Both the position numbers and the translations under genes were made by a program. DNA of 64,000 bases from Brienomyrus brachyistius (taxonomy: Eukaryota > Chordata > Actinopteri > Osteoglossiformes > Mormyridae). The notes under the pieces are model-generated. The model did no database searches, was not told the DNA's origin, and saw only the letters and a list, made by a program, of their open reading frames with translations. Shown in pieces: positions 61,709-64,000 of this stretch. The DNA is taken from NCBI RefSeq assembly GCF_023856365.1, contig NC_064538.1, positions 15,060,435 through 15,124,434 on the forward strand, given 5' to 3'. Positions within the stretch are counted from its first letter, which is position 1, and the number at the start of each line of letters is the position of its first letter.

Positions 61709-64000
61709 GCGTATATCCTCCTCCCCGCGTATATCCTCCTCCTCACCGCGTTTATCCTCCTCCTCCCCGCTTTCATCCTCCTCCTCCCCACGTTTATCCA
61801 TCTCCCCGCGTTTATCCTCCTCCCCGCGTATATCCTCCTCCCCGCTTTTATCCTCCTCCTCTCCGCGTTTATCCTCCTCCCCATGTTTATCCTCCTCCCC
61901 ATGTTTATCCTCCTCCCCGCGTATATCCTCCTCCTCCCCGCTTTTATCCTCCTCCTCCCCGCTTTTATCCTCCTCCCCACGTTTATCCTCCTCCTCCCCG
62001 CTTTCATCCTCCTCCCCGCGTTTATCCTCCTCCCCATGTTTATCCTCCTCCCCGCTTTTATCCTCCTCCTCCCCATGTTTATCCTCCTCCCCATGTTTAT
62101 CCTCCTCCCCATGTTTATCCTCCTCCCCGCTTTTATCCTCCTCCTCCCCATGTTTATCCTCCTCCCCATGTTTATCCTCCTCCCCATGTTTATCCTCCTT
62201 CCCGCTTTTATCCTCCTCCTCCCCGCATTTATCCTCCTCCTCCCCGCGTTTATCCTCCTCCTCCCCGCTTTCATCCTCCTCCCCGCGTTTATCCTCCTCC
62301 CCATGTTTATCCTCCTCCCCGCGTTTATCCTCCTCCTCCCCGCGTTTATCCTCCTCCCCATGTTTATCCTCCCTCCCCATGTTTATCCTCCTCCCCACGT
62401 TTATCCATCTCCCCGCGTTTATCCTCCTCCCCGCGTATATCCTCCTCCCCGCTTTTATCCTCCTCCTCCCCGCGTTTATCCTCCTCCCCGCGTTTATCCT
62501 CCTCCCCGCGTATATCCTCCTCCTCCCCGCTTTTATCCTCCTCCTCCCCGCTTTTATCCTCCTCCCCGCATTTATCCTCCTCCTCCCCGCTTTCATCCTC
62601 CTCCCCGCGTTTATCCTCCTCCCCATGTTTATCCTCCTCCCCGCTTTTATCCTCCTCCTCCCCGCTTTTATCCTCCTCCTCCCCGCGTTTATCCTCCTCC
62701 CCATGTTTATCCTCCTCCCCATGTTTATCCTCCTCCCCATGTTTATCCTCCTCCCCGCTTTTATCCTCCTCCTCCCCATGTTTATCCTCCTCCCCATGTT
62801 TATCCTCCTCCCCATGTTTATCCTCCTTCCCGCTTTTATCCTCCTCCTCCCCGCATTTATCCTCCTCCTCCCCGCTTTTATCCTCCTCCTCCCCACGTTT
62901 ATCCTCCTCCTCCCCGCTTTCATCCTCCTCCCCGCGTTTATCCTCCTCCCCATGTTTATCCTCCTCCCCGCTTTTATCCTCCTCCTCCCCGCGTTTATCC
63001 TCCTCCCCATGTTTATCCTCCCTCCCCATGTTTATCCTCCTCCCCATGTTTATCCTCCTCCCCGCTTTTATCCTCCTCCTCCCCGCTTTTATCCTCCTCC
63101 CCGCGTTTATCCTCCTCCCCACGTTTATCCTCCTCCTCCCCGCTTTTATCCTCCTCCTCCCCGCTTTTATCCTCCTCCCCGCGTTTATCCTCCTCCCCAT
63201 GTTTATCCTCCTCCTCCCCGCGTTTATCCTCCTCCTCCCCACGTTTATCATCCTCCTCCCCGCTTTCATCCTCCTCCTCCCCGCTTTCATCCTCCTCCTC
63301 CCCACGTTTATCCATCTCCCCGCGTTTATCCTCCTCCCCGCGTATATCCTCCTCCCCGCTTTTATCCTCCTCCTCCCCGCGTTTATCCTCCTCCCCATGT
63401 TTATCCTCCTCCCCATGTTTATCCTCCTCCTCCCCGCTTTTATCCTCCTCCTCCCCGCTTTTATCCTCCTCCCCGCGTTTATCCTCCTCCTCCCCGCTTT
63501 CATCCTCCTCCCCGCGTTTATCCTCCTCCCCATGTTTATCCTCCTCCCCGCTTTTATCCTCCTCCTCCCCGCTTTTATCCTCCTCCTCCCCGCGTTTATC
63601 CTCCTCCCCATGTTTATCCTCCTCCCCATGTTTATCCTCCTCCCCATGTTTATCCTCCTCCTCCCCATGTTTATCCTCCTCCCCATGTTTATCCTCCTTC
63701 CCGCTTTTATCCTCCTTCCCGCTTTTATCCTCCTCCTCCCCGCATTTATCCTCCTCCTCCCCGCTTTTATCCTCCTCCTCCCCGCGTTTATCCTCCTCCT
63801 CCCCGCTTTCATCCTCCTCCCCGCGTTTATCCTCCTCCCCATGTTTATCCTCCTCCCCGCTTTTATCCTCCTCCTCCCCGCGTTTATCCTCCTCCCCATG
63901 TTTATCCTCCCTCCCCATGTTTATCCTCCTCCCCATGTTTATCCTCCTCCCTGCTTTTATCCTCCTCCTCCCCGCTTTTATCCTCCTCCCCGCGTTTATC
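61709..64000. repeat. 18/21-bp pyrimidine-rich minisatellite with higher-order structure
   Basis: More than 100 units of tttatcctcctccccgcg (18 bp) and tttatcctcctcctccccgc (21 bp form), continuing past the window edge. Unit variants differ at the ccgcg / ccatg / ccgct / ccacg / ccgca position and by one extra ctc. The + strand is strongly pyrimidine-rich, the minus strand G/A-rich with repeated GGGGAGGAGGA. Unit lengths divisible by three give minus-strand open frames of 238-511 residues reading GEEDKHGEEDKRGEEEDKSG or, shifted, GRRINMGRRINAG. These have no gene features. Confidence 0.95.

Noticed and set aside
61645..63936. Four minus-strand open frames of 238-511 residues (GEEDK / GRRIN repeats)
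   Set aside because: They follow only from unit lengths divisible by three in a satellite, switch frame at the shortened unit, and have no promoter, splice or domain evidence.

Overview
The window is vertebrate nuclear DNA, almost certainly from a ray-finned (teleost) fish. The evidence is GT-AG introns, two conserved vertebrate genes split into small exons, several antisense Tc1-like DNA transposons of fish type, fish-type tRNA-derived SINEs, non-LTR retrotransposon fragments, MITEs and many microsatellites. The wording of the main SINE family resembles one I associate with osteoglossomorph (mormyrid-like) genomes, but that is only an impression from memory.

Only two protein-coding genes can be supported, both on the + strand and both cut by the window edges. 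At the left edge are the last four coding exons of acylaminoacyl-peptide hydrolase (apeh): 273-466, 569-671, 3643-3749 and 3837-3945. They encode the C-terminal 170 residues, with the whole Ser-Asp-His catalytic triad, followed by a 3' UTR with an AATAAA at 4505. At the right are the first three coding exons of a class-3 semaphorin, most like SEMA3G: 46751-46856 (signal peptide), 57219-57379 and 60492-60554 (start of the Sema domain). A CpG-rich promoter/5' UTR lies just upstream. The fourth semaphorin exon is not seen before position 64000.

The roughly 42 kb between the genes, and the introns, hold no recognisable gene. Their recognisable content is repeats. Tc1-like transposase remnants, all antisense, lie near 4.6-6.0, 8.7-9.5 and 32.4-32.9 kb. 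Several copies of one tRNA-derived SINE are present, the clearest at 14.55 kb with a perfect 14-bp target-site duplication. A hAT-like MITE with terminal repeats and an 8-bp duplication lies at 22.6 kb. An ACGT-rich MITE with a 37-bp perfect terminal inverted repeat lies at 31.8 kb. Nested transposons are seen at 34 kb and 38.6-40 kb. An LTR-like 278-bp element with a CCTTT duplication is at 44.2 kb, directly beside a CR1/L2-like LINE fragment. An RTE-like endonuclease fragment lies in semaphorin intron 2.

Tandem arrays are notable: a 33-bp minisatellite (20.8-21.3 kb), a 44-bp array (19.1-19.4 kb) with a lone copy 4.3 kb away, a 42-bp triplicate, a 13-bp array, and a pyrimidine-rich 18/21-bp minisatellite with higher-order structure. 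This last one fills semaphorin intron 3 from 61709 to the window end. Long open frames inside these arrays arise because the units are multiples of three; they are not genes.

I found no convincing undescribed biological system. The best leads are the higher-order satellite, a 60-bp copy of an apeh splice-acceptor region 4.5 kb downstream, a BED-finger-like coding relic in an apeh intron, and the nested MITEs.
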